From Trochalopteron elliotii (Eukaryota > Chordata > Aves > Passeriformes > Leiothrichidae), in NCBI GenBank assembly GCA_024734555.1, contig JANPWX010000215.1:1064012-1128011 (forward strand): a DNA stretch of 64,000 nucleotides, written 5' to 3'. The position numbers and the translations under genes were made by a program. Below are positions 48,916-62,199 of the stretch, piece after piece. The stretch's first letter is position 1; each line of letters begins with the position of its first letter. A model generated the notes under the pieces. That model had not been told where the DNA came from. It saw only the letters and a program-made list of their open reading frames with translations, and made no database searches.

Positions 48916-49230
48916 TCAAGATGTGTTCTGGTTTCTCCACTGTGACTCCTTTGCCCTCAGCTTCCTTATTGCACATGAGTAAGAAATTACGCCTCTGTTT
49001 TCTCCATAATGAATTCTGTAATGATCCTTGTCTCTCAGGTTTTTGGGCATTTTTATTTTGGGGGTTTTCTTTTTTGTGCATCTCAATCTTTGCTGCAGTA
49101 AAAACCCTGCTGTATTAACAGCCTGGTTCTAGTAATCTTTACTCTGCCAAAATCTTCCCGGCTTTCCAACAGGGGTGGGAGGTGGGCGAGGACCACCCTA
49201 GTGAGGGACCCCCTTCAAAACTCATTTGCA
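48916..49230 (+). other. Unassigned GC-richer block with weak LTR-like traits
   Basis: The stretch starts near TGTGTTCTGGTTTC and has a CTGTATTAACAG string that could be a degenerate polyadenylation site. It ends around TTTCCAACA, followed by a G-rich segment (GGGGTGGGAGGTGGGCGAGG). TG...CA ends and the GC contrast hint at an old LTR. No family is recognised and no target duplication is seen. Confidence 0.2.
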
Positions 49231-52200
49231 GTGGCTCAGCCAAGCTCCTCCTGCTCAAAGTCTGATTTTGAGAGCTGGGCTCTTGATCTGGAAACTTTAT
49301 TTGAAAAATCATTCCTGAGATAGGAAAATGACTGAATGAGCTGTGTTTGTAGCTAAAGAATCAAAAGGGGATGCAAAAGGAAGAACAGAGGCTGTATCTC
49401 ATCCAGTTCTGTGTACAATGACAGTAAATGAAGCTGCACAGTTCAGATAATTTTTCAGTATCTTGGTTCAACTGAGGAAAATAGGTGATAGCAGGTGTTG
49501 TATGTTGTGAAGTTTGGTTTTCATAGGAATAAATGATTGTTTTCCAAATACTGTTTAGGACATAGTTAATTACCTAACTTAAATACCTTTGGTACTCAGA
49601 GACCTTGGCCTGAATTTTGTTAGATTTCTAGGAAGTCCAGCTTCCCTGTTGTCACCAGAAAAACATGGATTTGCAGTGCTCGTGGAGCTGCTGTATCTGC
49701 AGCTCCGTGAGCTATCAGTGGTGTAAACTAGTTTGCTTCTTTACAGGAAAAAGTTTAGAGTTGTTTTTTTTGTCTGTTGGGCTTTTTTTTACTCTATTAC
49801 AATGCAATGACATAGCAATAATAAACCATGAAGAACAGTATTTGACATCCTAAAAACAAAAAAAGGAATCTCAATATGTTAGGAATATCAATATATGATT
49901 TTATGGCTAGCCAGAAATTTCTGTATTAAATAAGCTGCAGAAATAACGTGGAAATGATGCATCAGGTTCAAGTATTTCTAACAGAATTCAAGGGTGGAAT
50001 TTTCCAAATGATTATTTTTCAGATTTACCCAGAACCTGCCTTAATCTGTAAGTAGCTGCTGATTTTTCATGATAAAATGTCCTTTACATTTACCATTGCC
50101 AACATGGTCTATTGTCAAGTACAAAACATTTTTTGACTCATTGATATTGTAGTCTTGAAAGACAATAAGAGTAATGTTGTAGCTATCTTAAATTTAGAGG
50201 GTCAAAAGTGAGTAATATGTGTGTGGCAAGTGAATGAGTCATGAAATAGCTGCACCCCTGAAGAGACGATAATCATTTCTGCTTTCTATACATTCCACTT
50301 AACACACTACTGAAGACTCAACTGTAACTTTTTTTTTTGTAATTAAAGTTACTTAAGCAAATGGATTAATTTCTGCAAAAAAGAAAGGAATGCTTTGGTT
50401 TTCTAAATTAAAATATTTGCTCAAAGATTGATTTTAAGTGAATGAAGTCAAAAATATGCAGAAGAAAGGGTTGATAAAGTCTTACTAGGTGATAGCTGAA
50501 AAAGGCTGAAGGGAGGTCTGTGTGTAATAAGTCAGGTGTTAATTTGCAGAACAAAAGAATTTGTGTCTTCCTACTCTAATTTTTTGACGTCGTGAAGGTT
50601 AACATCTCACAGTCTGTTGCTTACCAGGTTCTGTACAGACTCTGCTGCTGTGCTGTGTCTTTGGAAAAGATGTAGTCAAGATGGAGCATGTTTGTGTAAC
50701 AATAAGAGGGGTATCAGCAAAATACTTGTCTTTGTAATAATATATCTTTTATCTCTCTCTAGCCAGACATTGCTTAGGGATTGACTTGCCATGTGTGTTC
50801 TGCAAAGCACTTTCATTTTAGTGGGTTTTGGGTGGAAGTATTTTCTGTTTTGTAATAAGAGTGAAAGGAGGGTGATTAATTGTACTGGTTCTGTTATCTT
50901 TGTCATGAGATGGTGCAAAGGGTACTGTGGAGGAGAAGAAAATATGCTTAATTCTGTTTTTCAGTAAATTATTATATTGATATAAAAGTCATAGACAGCT
51001 CAAAAAGAACCAAATGAACAAATGAGAGACAGAAAATGAAGAGAATAAGTTAAAGCCTGAAGAAAAAAATCTTGATGAAAACTAGTAGGTTAAATAGTAG
51101 ATGAGAATGCAACATGCTTAAGACTTCCTAAACTCTCACCTGAGTCGATATCTTGTCTCAAAAGAGCTGAGGGTTTGTGGATGAACAGAGCCAATGTAAT
51201 ACGAGTCAACATTTTTTAGCTCAACAAATCAAATGAGTCTTAAATGAAGCAAGCTTAAATACTTTCACCTCAGGTGGCAATATGCAAATCCCACAAAGTA
51301 TTTTCTGTTCAGGATCTGGATAGAATCTGTGTTCCAAGAATTGCATTATGTCTGCAGACACAGAATTGTATCTCCACTTAACAACATGACTGGCACACTA
51401 TAACAAATGAACATGAAAAAGTAGTATTTTGCATTTTTGAAAAAACAATAGCAGATTTCAATGCATATTAACAAATGAACCAACTCAAATACACCTAATC
51501 TTTCCTTACTCAGAAGAAAAGCAGGAAAGTTATTTTACTCTATTACAAAGTTATTTTACCTTGCAAAATACTGTATGTTTCTCTTAGAAAGAGAAATCCT
51601 TTCCAGTTTCAATTCTGAAATGTTATTTATATGATACCCCCTCCTGCCCCCAAATATATTTCTAACCAGAACAAAACCACAGATCAACTAAGTTTGTCAG
51701 AATATAATTCAGGCTATCAATATGTACTATATAATTTTCTGCATGTTGGGTTCTGGCCTTTATGCTGAGTAGACCAGAACTGCATAAATATTTGAGTTTT
51801 TCTCTTTAAATCAATGTATTTAATATAACCAACTAAACTATATGATATCAATTTTAGTTCTTTTAAAACAGAATTTTATGTATGCAATCAATAATTCAAT
51901 CAAGGGAAATTTCATATATTTAAAAATCCTAATTCCACAGTTCTGCCTGACTGTACATTCAAGAATTTGGGTGTTCTTTTCAGGCTTCAGGGTGTTCACC
52001 ATGCCTCTTCATCTCTGAAGCTTAACTTATGAGCTTCCAATAAACAAACTGTGATTGGTAAAACATGAGTGAAAATTCATGCCTGCTTTAAGGATGCACT
52101 TAAACATTCTATTTAATCAAAATATATTTCATATTATACTTGATTTTTGAAAAATATTATTTTGAAAGGAGGAAATAAAAATGTTTAAAATTTTTTCTAA

Positions 52201-55200
52201 CCCAATGTTCAAGTTTTTATTTTAAATTTATTTTCCAATTTGTAGTATATATTTTTATATAACAATCCATACAGAAGAATTCATACAAGAAGAAAGTGAG
52301 TGCTCAACAGTAGAACTTCAAGAAAACATAGTTTTAGGTCAAACTGAACTACAGTGAAATGCTTTTTTCTGTTCCTTTCCCTGGAATGAAAATTCAGTAT
52401 AAAATTTGGTGTTCTTAAAAAATTGTTCTAGTGAAAAATTTAGTAGAGAAGAACAGGCTTTTTACAAGGAAAAAAAAATAATTTAAACAGGATCCATTTT
52501 ACCTGGAAGTTTCCATCCAGAGGTGTGATACCTAGCGTTAGGTAGTCATTGGTATTGTCTCCAGAGTCCACAAAGAGAGGTGACATTCCTCAGATGATTA
52601 ATCTCTATCCTTGGGTCTCCTTTTTGCACAATTTATCAAAAATTAATGTACATTGATGTCTTAGAAAAATCATAGCAACTGTTCAAAAGTAATCTTCGAA
52701 TTTTAAATACATAAACTATTTGTAAATGCAAATTTATTGTACAAATCAATATTCTTATCCTAAAGTATATTAAAAAAAATCAAGCAACAGAGATAAGTAG
52801 CAATTATTATCAAGGTGTAGGATTAGCTTGCAATTTATTCTTAGGTGATCAGTAGTTATCTATTGTAGTGACTTGGCTTTGAACATCAATATGGAGAATT
52901 GAAATAGTTCCATTATATAGTAGTACGAGGAGAATTGGGTCTGAATTATCAATTCTCAATTAGCAATGAAATACCAATGCAAATTACTCAAAACTGGCAT
53001 TGGTTTTCTAATTGCTATGCACACAAGGACTCAATTACTGTGCTTCAGTCCACATGTATAAAGGAATAGTATTTCAGGATGAAACTCTAACAAGCCTACA
53101 GGGATATCATTATTGTGGGGATTCCTCACCTGTTTGGGTGGTTTCAGACTTCCTCTAATCAGGTTTAAACACACAAACAGGTACTGCTGAGTTATTTCTG
53201 CAAACAACCATAAGTGCCTCAGTCTGAAAATTTCTTAACAAATCTTTATTTCTAAATTGGCATTTATCAGTTGTCTTTCTCCTATTTGTTCAATTCAACA
53301 GTCATCAAAAAAAAAGGACAAAATATTTTGCTGACTTTTAAGAGAAGAAATTATAAACCCAAACATTTTTATTCTCTCAGTTGTCTTATTTTCCCATTGG
53401 CCCAAAGTGAATTCCAAAGCTTCAAGTCCATCTAAAATGTAGTATTCAAGTGTAATATTCTTGTATTTTTTCAGGTCAATATTCATACATAGGAACTCTG
53501 AAACAGTGCCAGTGATTATGTAGCCAAGCACTTAAATTTTTCCGCAAATTATTTGTTAGGGAAGACCCTATGATATGGTGACATATACTTACATACCATA
53601 GCATTGGATATGTACTGTTGGAACAGAGTATTAATCCATTCTCTGGCAATTTTGTACCCAAAGCAATACTACAAGGAAATTGAACAAAATTTCTCAGCTA
53701 ATTCTATCAAATTGGGAATTTTTTATTGTACCCAACAGTGATCATCACTTGCAATGCTTTCTATTCAGCAAATAATATTCTAAGTTAAAAATCCTAATAA
53801 GTCTGGTGAACAGCAAAATCAGAGCTAAATTGTGAGCATTAGAATTACAGATGCTCTCATTTGCACATAATCTTTGCAATACTAAACCACACTAAATGGT
53901 GATGGTTTCATGGTGATGAACCACACTAAACAAATCTTTCAAGAAATGACTTTATAGACTGACACCAAGACAGGGTTTACCCCAGTGCAGATGAAGGTAA
54001 ATGGATAGTAGTCTGAAAAACGAGCCAAAATATTCTTTGTTCATCATTGTAGGGGGAATATTGCCTACCAAATAAAAGTTTGTGGGACATATGGAACATA
54101 ACAAAGAATTTGCAATAAGTATATCATAAAGTACATTTTTTGTTCAAAAATGTCTTTTTTTTTTTGTTTGAAAACTGGATGGTCTTTAAATAATGTAATG
54201 GATCATAATGGATCAAAATGAATCTCAACAGCCTATATAGTTTAAATATATTCTGCTTGCACAATTAATAAAATTTGGATAATATTATTTTTCATCTTGA
54301 TTTGGAATAAAGGCAGTAGGGAAGCATGTCCTACCCATGTGTACTGAAAAACTATTAGTGGTATGGTAGAAACAGTGCTGCTTGAAACCTACAGCTTTAG
54401 CAAGGACAGTGTTAGTTCAATGTAAAATTGGGCAATTCTACCCTGACATTACAGCTACTGATAATGTTTGGAATGGAAACCTTGGTCAGTAGTTGTTGCA
54501 AAAAAGATGTGAGAAGGGAAGACAATGGTAAAAAAATTTCTTGACTGCTACCTCCTATGACACATACGTTCCTGCCGCATAAGGAGGTTGCTCTCTAGCT
54601 ACAAACACCCAGTATTGTTTTTGTCTCTTTTGTCCAAAGGTAATTTTGAATTACCCATTCATGATGAGAGGGAAGTGAGCGCTACTCTGTATATCCAAAT
54701 TCTGCTGATCCTACAGCTCAAGTATCTGCAACAACTTTCTGCAACTTGCAGTAATGCTGATGAAGTTAATGGTCACTTAGGCAAAATAGAGCATTGATTG
54801 CAGAGATGTAAGTGCTTCAGAGAAATATATGTCTCCATGGAATCAAGGCACATGTTAAGAAACTTGAAGTCAGATCACTTTGTAAACAAGTGTAATAACA
54901 ATGAAAATGGATCCAAGCATTCTGGTTTATATTCAGTTATTGACAAGGAGTGATTGCTAATGTGTGAGGTATTTCTGAGTCTTCCAATTGTTATTTGAAT
55001 TCTCTGGCCCTTCGAGAAAAAAAGAAAAAAAGGAGAAATGAAATACTCCTATGTTGGCTGATTAATGCATGTTGATCTTTTCTTAAAATCTACTAAAAAT
55101 TCAAAGATGGTGCATTCAAGCCAGGAATTCATTAGCACTAATTTTTCCATGGCATGTGTCCAGTTTGATTTGAAATCAACCAAATTGAAATCCGCTAGGT

Positions 55201-56682
55201 TTTTGAAAAGGAGAAAAAGCATTATTTCAACAGAGTTCTCCAATTGTAAGATATAGTGGCATTAAGTATTGAAAAAAAGTCTTGTATTTTAGGAAAAATA
55301 AAATTAATGAGGGTTTCCTTTTATTCTACCTTCTGGGAACTTTTATTATGGTTGCCTTCTGTTTTCTCTCTCAAATTCCTTTTTTATTCTTTCAGCAAAA
55401 TATCTACCTATCGTACTCTATATGTGATAAATAAATTTTAACTCTTCTCAGAGCAAAGATTAGAGATGAGAAAGATATTTATCAATCAGTTCTCAATAAT
55501 TTTTCTCCAGTTTCAAATTGACGGTTTAGTATACCACCTTTTCAAAACATTTTCTTCATACAGTGCAGGCTCAGATGTTGCAGAAATTTGCAGCTGCATT
55601 CTGTCTGGCTCGTTCTCTCTGCCTTTTCATTATTCGTTGATTCTGTCTTGACATTATCTTTGGCTGTCTCTGCTTAATATGGCTTTTAAATTACGTTCTA
55701 CTTGGCCTGTTTCTCATCCTCCTTCCACCTTTGTTGATATTTTTCTGACTTTCTTCCTTATATTATTTTTTTTTAATTTTGTGAATATTTGTGTTGTAAC
55801 TTCTTTAAAGATAATTTGAAACCTTAGGTATTTGCTTCCACTTTTCCACATTTTTTAATTCCAAGAAATCTTAGGTAAATTTGCTATCCACTCTTATTAT
55901 TATTTATTCTGGGTTTTTTTCTGCTTTCTTCTTGAAATGTTTACCAATGTATGCATTAGTTCCTGCTGTTACTAGTCCTTGGTATAAATTTATAAAACAA
56001 AACAATTGTATAAGATTTAAATACATGTATTTGTTAAAGACAACAGAACAGAACTTTGCTCCTTATCATCTTTGTTTAAAGCAAAAAAGAGGTTTAGTTT
56101 TTAGGTAGTGACATGATGAAAAGAAATATTTGATGAACAAGGGAAACTTCTTCATTATTCTTCTTTATTACTATATTGCATACTGTATTTTATATTGCCC
56201 TTAATATTACCCTTCTGATAAAGAAGAAAAAGGAATACTGACACATAATATATGGTTATTTTCCTTTTGCCAATCATAATGTGCTTCAAAAGGCTTTTTT
56301 CTTTTTCCTCGTATAGTTCAAATTGTCTAATATGTGAAGTTCTGTCTCTTTTCTGAACACAAACAAAAATACATCTCCTATTCAAAAGTCAAATTTTGAA
56401 GTTCATCTTGCTGACCCATGTATAAAGCCTTTCATCCTGGTAGTCTCTGGTCTTGTCTGATGGTTATGCTCTTTCATTATTTAAAAGCTGTTGCTTTCAT
56501 ATTTACCAGCATTTTGGCTCTTTAATAAGATGAGAATTACTGGAGTAGCAGCATGACTTTTGATGCTCCTTTCTGAATTCCTTTCAACTTATCTATGAAC
56601 TCCTAAGAAGCCTGCCTACAGAATTTTAAGTGCAATTTTGTATTCAGACCTCAAAGAGTGACTTTTTATGTCTTCGTCATGC
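49231..56682. other. Unique AT-rich DNA, no gene recognised
   Basis: The longest empty stretch of the window, 7.4 kb. Open frames stay under about 80 codons. No transposon, RNA gene or convincing exon recognised. Minor direct repeats occur, for example AATGGATC twice near 54.2 kb and ACCACACTAAA twice near 53.9 kb. Confidence 0.5.
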
Positions 56683-57570
56683 TATAGAATCATAGAACCA
56701 TAAAATCATTAAGGTTGGAAAAGTCCTCCGAGATCATCAAGTCCTACCTTTGACATCACCATCTTGTTAACTAAACTACAGCACTGTATCATGATCGGTC
56801 ATTTCTTGAACAGGGATGGTGACCCCACCACAACCCTGCTCAGTCCATTTCAATGCTTGAGAACTTTTTCCTTTAAGAAATTCTTCCTGTTGCCCAAAAT
56901 GAACTCCCTTGGCCCAGCTTGATGCCGTTTCCTATTGTCCTGTTGCTGGTTTGCTGGGAGTAGAGACTGATTCCCACATGGCTACAGCCTTCCTTCAGGT
57001 AGTTGTAGAGAGCAATAAGGTGTCCCCTGACTCTCCATTTCTCCAGGCTGAACACCTGCAGCTCCCTCAGCCCACTCCTCATAGGACTTACTCTCTAGAC
57101 CCTTCATGAGCTCCAGTGTCCTTCTCTGGGCTCTCTCCAACACCTCAGTTTCTTTTTGTAGTGAGGGGCTCAGAACTGGACACAGGATTCGCAGTGTGGC
57201 TTCACCAGTGCTAAGTGACAATCACTTCTCTAGTCCTGCTGGCCACACTACTGATACAATCCAGGATGTAATTTGCCTTCTTGGTCACCTGGGCACATGC
57301 TGGCTGGTGGTCAGCTGGCTGGCTGCCAACCAGCTCCCCCAGGTCCTGTTCTATTGGGCAGCTCAGCAGACTAACACTCCTGCCCGACTTAATAAGGGTG
57401 CTCTTCATCTCCTCATACATGATCATGGTAAAGCTATTAAACAGGACTGGATCCAATACTGAGCTCTGGGGAATACCACAAGTGGTTGGACACCAATTGG
57501 ATGTAGTACCATTCACCACCACTCCCTGGGCCCAGCCATCTAGCCAGTTTTTAAACCATCTGTCCCTTCA
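56683..57570 (-). mobile_element. CR1 LINE, minus strand, internally deleted
   Basis: The left edge is the reverse complement of the CR1 tail (TATAGAATCATAGAACCA), then the 3' UTR (AAGGTTGGAAAAGTCC). Further right on the minus strand are VLERAQRR, LQKETEVLERAQ-like and ANYILDCISSVASRTREVIV segments of the ORF2 C-terminus. At the distal end is the reverse-transcriptase segment VVNGTTSNW with a GIPQSSVLDPVLFN motif, the equivalent of [14 protein letters not shown]. The region that should hold the FADD catalytic block is missing between about 57345 and 57430, so the copy carries an internal deletion as well as frameshifts. Confidence 0.93.
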
Positions 57571-60500
57571 AACAGTTCCCAAATAATATTGACTTTTCCT
57601 TGCAAGTTTGCTTTATAAACATACACCTAATTTACTATTTGTTCATCATCACTTGAAGCCCTTTCATCAGTGTTTCTAGGTTGTTCTTTCATAGAATGTT
57701 ATTTCATACTCTTTTTTTAGTTGATGCTACCTAAAACCAACATGTGTATGTATGCAATGTGCTGCATTTCTTTCATCCACAACCGCCATGTAACTGCAAT
57801 CTTCTAAATGTTTGCTTAGGGGTAAATTGTCATAGATGTGTTAGCTCCACAGAGGAACAAGAATATGAAAGGCTTGAAAGATGATATTTAACTTATTACT
57901 CTATTTAGCCCAGGGATATTTGCTGGTGCTCCATTGTGACTGCACACTGAGATGGAAAGTTTTGGGAAGACGTATCCCCACATCCATCCTTTGTTATTCT
58001 ATAGGCAGAAAACATCAGTGGATGAACAGGGGCCAATGTGAGGATCTGCAGGAGAGGACGAGGAGGGATATTGAATGCTCCTCACAAGAGATAAACTGTG
58101 AATGTGTCTTGTAATTTGTTAACAGATCTGGTGCCTGAGTGAGGAGGCTGAAGAGGATGTGCAATTATCTGTGTCTCTCTTCAAACCATGCTATACAATT
58201 CTAGGCTTCTTCCTATGATTTCCCTACACTTCTTACATTATATATGTTTCCATAAGCAATGGAGTTAAACACATGGCTCCTAAAGATTAATCTTCTCTCT
58301 ATTCCTTTTTTTATGATCACTGTTAGGTTTGCTTTTTCTAATACTTTCTAATTCTCTATGGCTTGAACAATTGTTAGTGGTTCAGTAGATTTGTTAGTAG
58401 AGTCCCTGAATCCCTAGAATCTATGTTCTAAGTCATTATTACCTACTAAATGTCCAAAGCTGTTTTATTCATTTCATGTAGCACTAACACTTCTTTCCCC
58501 TAAATCGAGCCTTAGGAGGACATGTTCATATAATTTATTTAATCCCACTCCTTATTTATTAATGAACTAAATTTCACTTATTTTTCTTTGTCCAGTTATC
58601 AGATTTGCAGATATCTTCGTTACTCTCTTGACCCTTACATTACGATATTTTTAAAATTGCTTTACATCTTACATAACTTGTTTCCAAATATATTTATTTC
58701 AGCAAATAAATATTTTTGGGATTTAAGCTTCTGAAATAGTGTCCTGATCAATCTACTACTGCTATGGCCTTTGGACATTGGAAAGAATAATACTAAGCAT
58801 CTCGATTATGTCACTTTGTGCTTAGAAAATACAGTATTTTATATTGGTTTGTTCAGGGCGTACATTGCTTTGTTTGTTAAATTGAAGCAGCTTGTGGTCA
58901 AAAAGTATTGAATGTCACTAATTCTCACAATTTCTACTATTTCCTTCTTGTGCAAGCTAGTTAAATCCTCTCCTTTCTGGATCATAAAATTGCCCTCTGT
59001 GATGACGCATGCTTGATTAGTTTTGCTTTTATCCAACAGCTGTATTGGTACTTAATGTCCCCCATGACAGGTATGGTTTTGGGAATCATTTTGAGAAATG
59101 ATCCGGGAATTTTTTCTCTTTCAGTCAGTCTTCATGCTGCCTTGCAAATTTTCAGTTTAGTTCCCCTTCATACACCTTTTCAGATAGTCTTGATCAAAGT
59201 ACTTTGCTAACTTTTTATACATTTAATATATTTTTTGTGCATCAATTAATTTGCATACATGTTAAGGTTGTAATTAATTTTAATTAGTTTAAGACACTTT
59301 ACCTGTGGAAGTAGGATAATCTGCCTAACTTGCTATGTAGGAAAATCATCTGGGATGCTGGATTTTTTCCTATCTAAAAGGATGCAGGACCTCACATGTC
59401 CATATACTCAGAAAAATGTGACATTTTCATATAAACTATTTCAAGTAATTAGGTTGTTAGCTTAGAGTTTCAGCAAAATATTTTGTTACTATTTTATTCA
59501 CCACTTGCCCCTTCCCCCAACAATTCTTTTTGTTACGAAGTGGACATTGTATACAGTGATTTTACCATGAAAGCTTTTCAGTATTACATTGTCAGGTTTC
59601 AGCTATGATTCTATTCCCAAAAAAACACTCAGTGATTTTTTGTAATTGCTTGTATTAAAAGAACCTCTGTCACCTCAGCTGGGATTAAAATGTAGATATG
59701 GAAGGATCAGGAAATATACTAAAACGAAATCAGCTGCTGTTCCATGGATTAGACACTTCAGGGAACCAAGTCAGACAAAGAATGGGAGAAAAGAAGGAAA
59801 ACTGTCTTATTTTACAGATAAGGAGCTGAATAATAGATTAAGGTCGGAACAGAGGCTGTGGCAGGCCTAGGAACGAGTCCCAGCATACTTTCTTCATTAT
59901 AAAACAATTTTTCATTCTGAAAGATTTTGTTTATTTTTCAGTCTTCTTCTCTGGAACTGAAAGAGGAGCAGAGCTTGGATCAAGTTTGAGATCCAGAGTC
60001 CCAATAACTTTGCTGCTTGATTTAGTGACTAACTCCAGGATAGGGTCTCTGCTAAAGTCTCTGGGTTCTCAGAAGTGCAGTTCTCATCAGCTGGTGATCT
60101 GGAGACATAGGGATTTTGGTTCTATGTAGTTTAATTCAGGTTACAACAATTTTTACTCATCTAATTCCAATTAATTTTATTAAGGGTTAAATAAATAAAA
60201 GCTACTTTTGATTTACATTTTGTTTTACATTAATTTGCATTATTTGATAATTAAGTCTTCCCCATCTTGTCTAATCTGTAGAAGTAAACATATCGTTAGG
60301 GTGCTAATCTGCTATTCTTTTGGTATAAGTGGAAAGCTGATGATTCAAAACATCCTACTTGTCATTGTTAATTTTTTAACAGCCTGTGGATTCCAAGATC
60401 TGCTCATTTACACCAAATAATTTTCAGATTTGTCCTGGTCTGTCACAGGGGATAGTCACTGTAAGAGAAGCTCTGTTTTGCAGTTTCCTAATGGCTCTAA

Positions 60501-60827
60501 AAAGGAACAGTAAATGTCAACAGGCAAAAAGGCCAAAACTCAGGGACAACTGATGTGCCCTATAATATCTTTTGGGGATTAGTCATAGCAATTCTTGGTT
60601 CTTTCTTTCCCCAGGCGTTTTTGCAATAAATGATATAAGATCTAAAAGCAAGATAAATGTTAAAGATTCTTCTGCCTAGTCAACAAATGAGTGAAAATTG
60701 AAGAAAATAGCTCTTCAATTCAAATCTACAGTGCTTTTAAGAAGCAAGTTCTCACACAGCTTATAAAAACAATGAAACATATTTTAAAAGAGACCTGCAA
60801 ATGCATTTTATCAAAATTAGCTAATTT
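57571..60827. other. Unique AT-rich DNA, no gene recognised
   Basis: No gene, RNA or transposon recognised. Open frames stay under 80 codons. Confidence 0.5.
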
Positions 60828-60853
60828 TATTAATTAATTAAATTAATTAATTA
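60828..60853. repeat. (TTAA)n low-complexity tract
   Basis: Overlapping TTAATTAA units, self-complementary. Confidence 0.85.
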
Positions 60854-61632
60854 TTTGAATTGCGTATAGTTTTTATAGAAATAGATATTGCTAGTTCAGT
60901 CATTTATACTTTTCCCCCATATTAAAACAAAACAGAACAAAACACAAAAAGAAAGCTCTGCAACATATTCACAACTGAATTATTTCATTAATAATAGCCC
61001 CATAGTTCATATATTGCTTATTTATCTTATCATTTCTTTTAGTAGTTATGTAGATATCCTCCTTCCATAGCATAATATTTATAACTGATTTAGGAAAATG
61101 GAAGTATCTGCTTGACCTTATGTTGGTTTTTTTTCAGTTCTACCTGCAGATGCTCTTTGTGCAATAATTCCAGCTGAGAGTTAAGCACTAAAAGAATTTT
61201 GAGTGTTTCAGATTCTTAGATGGGCAATATATCTGCTTAATGTGAAATAATTTTATGAACTGTACCACAATCTGTGTCATCAGGTGACAATTTTTCCTGT
61301 CATTGCCCTTTGCATTCTTAAGAACACCGCTTTTCTCTACCTGTGTTCATATCTATGGGAAGCTTCTCCAGGAAATAGTTTTGCAGGAGTCTGCTCTAGT
61401 AGTTTTTGAGTGATGTTGAAAATGAGAGACCCTACTCTTCAAAGTGTTCCTTTGAGCCATACTTTCCCTTTCCTTATTGTTATAAACTGGCATATACATA
61501 CACCAGAGACTGCCCTCTGAATTTCTTCACACTGAGCATGCCAACACCCCCTACCCTCTGAAAACACCCTCTAAAGCTAACTAAAAGAAAACCCTGAGTA
61601 GTTTTTGAAGGAATCCATCCACTGAGTAATTG
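60854..61632. other. Unique AT-rich DNA, no gene recognised
   Basis: No feature recognised up to the CR1 tail fragment. Confidence 0.5.
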
Positions 61633-61700
61633 AATCACAGAATATTTTGAGTTGGAGGAGACATTTGGAACTTGTTTATGCTGACCTCCTCAAAGCAGAA
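61633..61700 (-). mobile_element. CR1 3'-end fragment, minus strand
   Basis: AATCACAGAATATTTTGAGTTGGAGGAGACATTTGGAAC is a diverged reverse complement of a CR1 tail and 3' UTR (AATCACAGAATCATTTNGGTTGGAAAAGACC-like). Similarity fades after about 70 bp. Confidence 0.6.
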
Positions 61701-61832
61701 CTGACCTTAAAAACAGAGTCTTTCAGTTCCTTATGTGGTAAGGCCCATAGATCCAAGAGTTCAGTCTTTCTGTCTTTCCCCATGTTCCTTCCCCATCAAG
61801 AAATCAGATTTCTTACTACTGCTTATGTGAAG

Positions 61833-61860
61833 TATCACAGAATCAAAGAATTACAGAAAG
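61833..61860 (-). mobile_element. Possible minimal CR1 tail, minus strand
   Basis: TATCACAGAATCAAAGAATTACAGAAAG resembles the CR1 octamer tail in reverse complement but carries no recognisable 3' UTR. It may be chance or a very short insertion. Confidence 0.3.
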
Positions 61861-62199
61861 GCTTTGCCTTGCAGAATTGAAGACAGTAGCCGGGTGTGTT
61901 AAGAATAATTGGTGGCCCTGTATCTGATTTTTTTCTGGAGATCGGAACCATGAAAGACAGACTGTCTTTGCATGTTTTGTAGTGAGTACCAAGAACCTTT
62001 TGGGAGCAGGAGATTTCAAATTAACTGCTGCTTTATTGCTAGCACAAATACTGTCATGGCAACTAATAGCACTTGCACAGACAAGCCACCCTTTGTAGAC
62101 ACTCAAGCAACAGAACAAGAAAAACTAAAAAACAGTATCACACAAGTTTCTAGCAGTGATCTATACTTGCTAACAGTGAAGACTGAAAAAAGCACTGGT

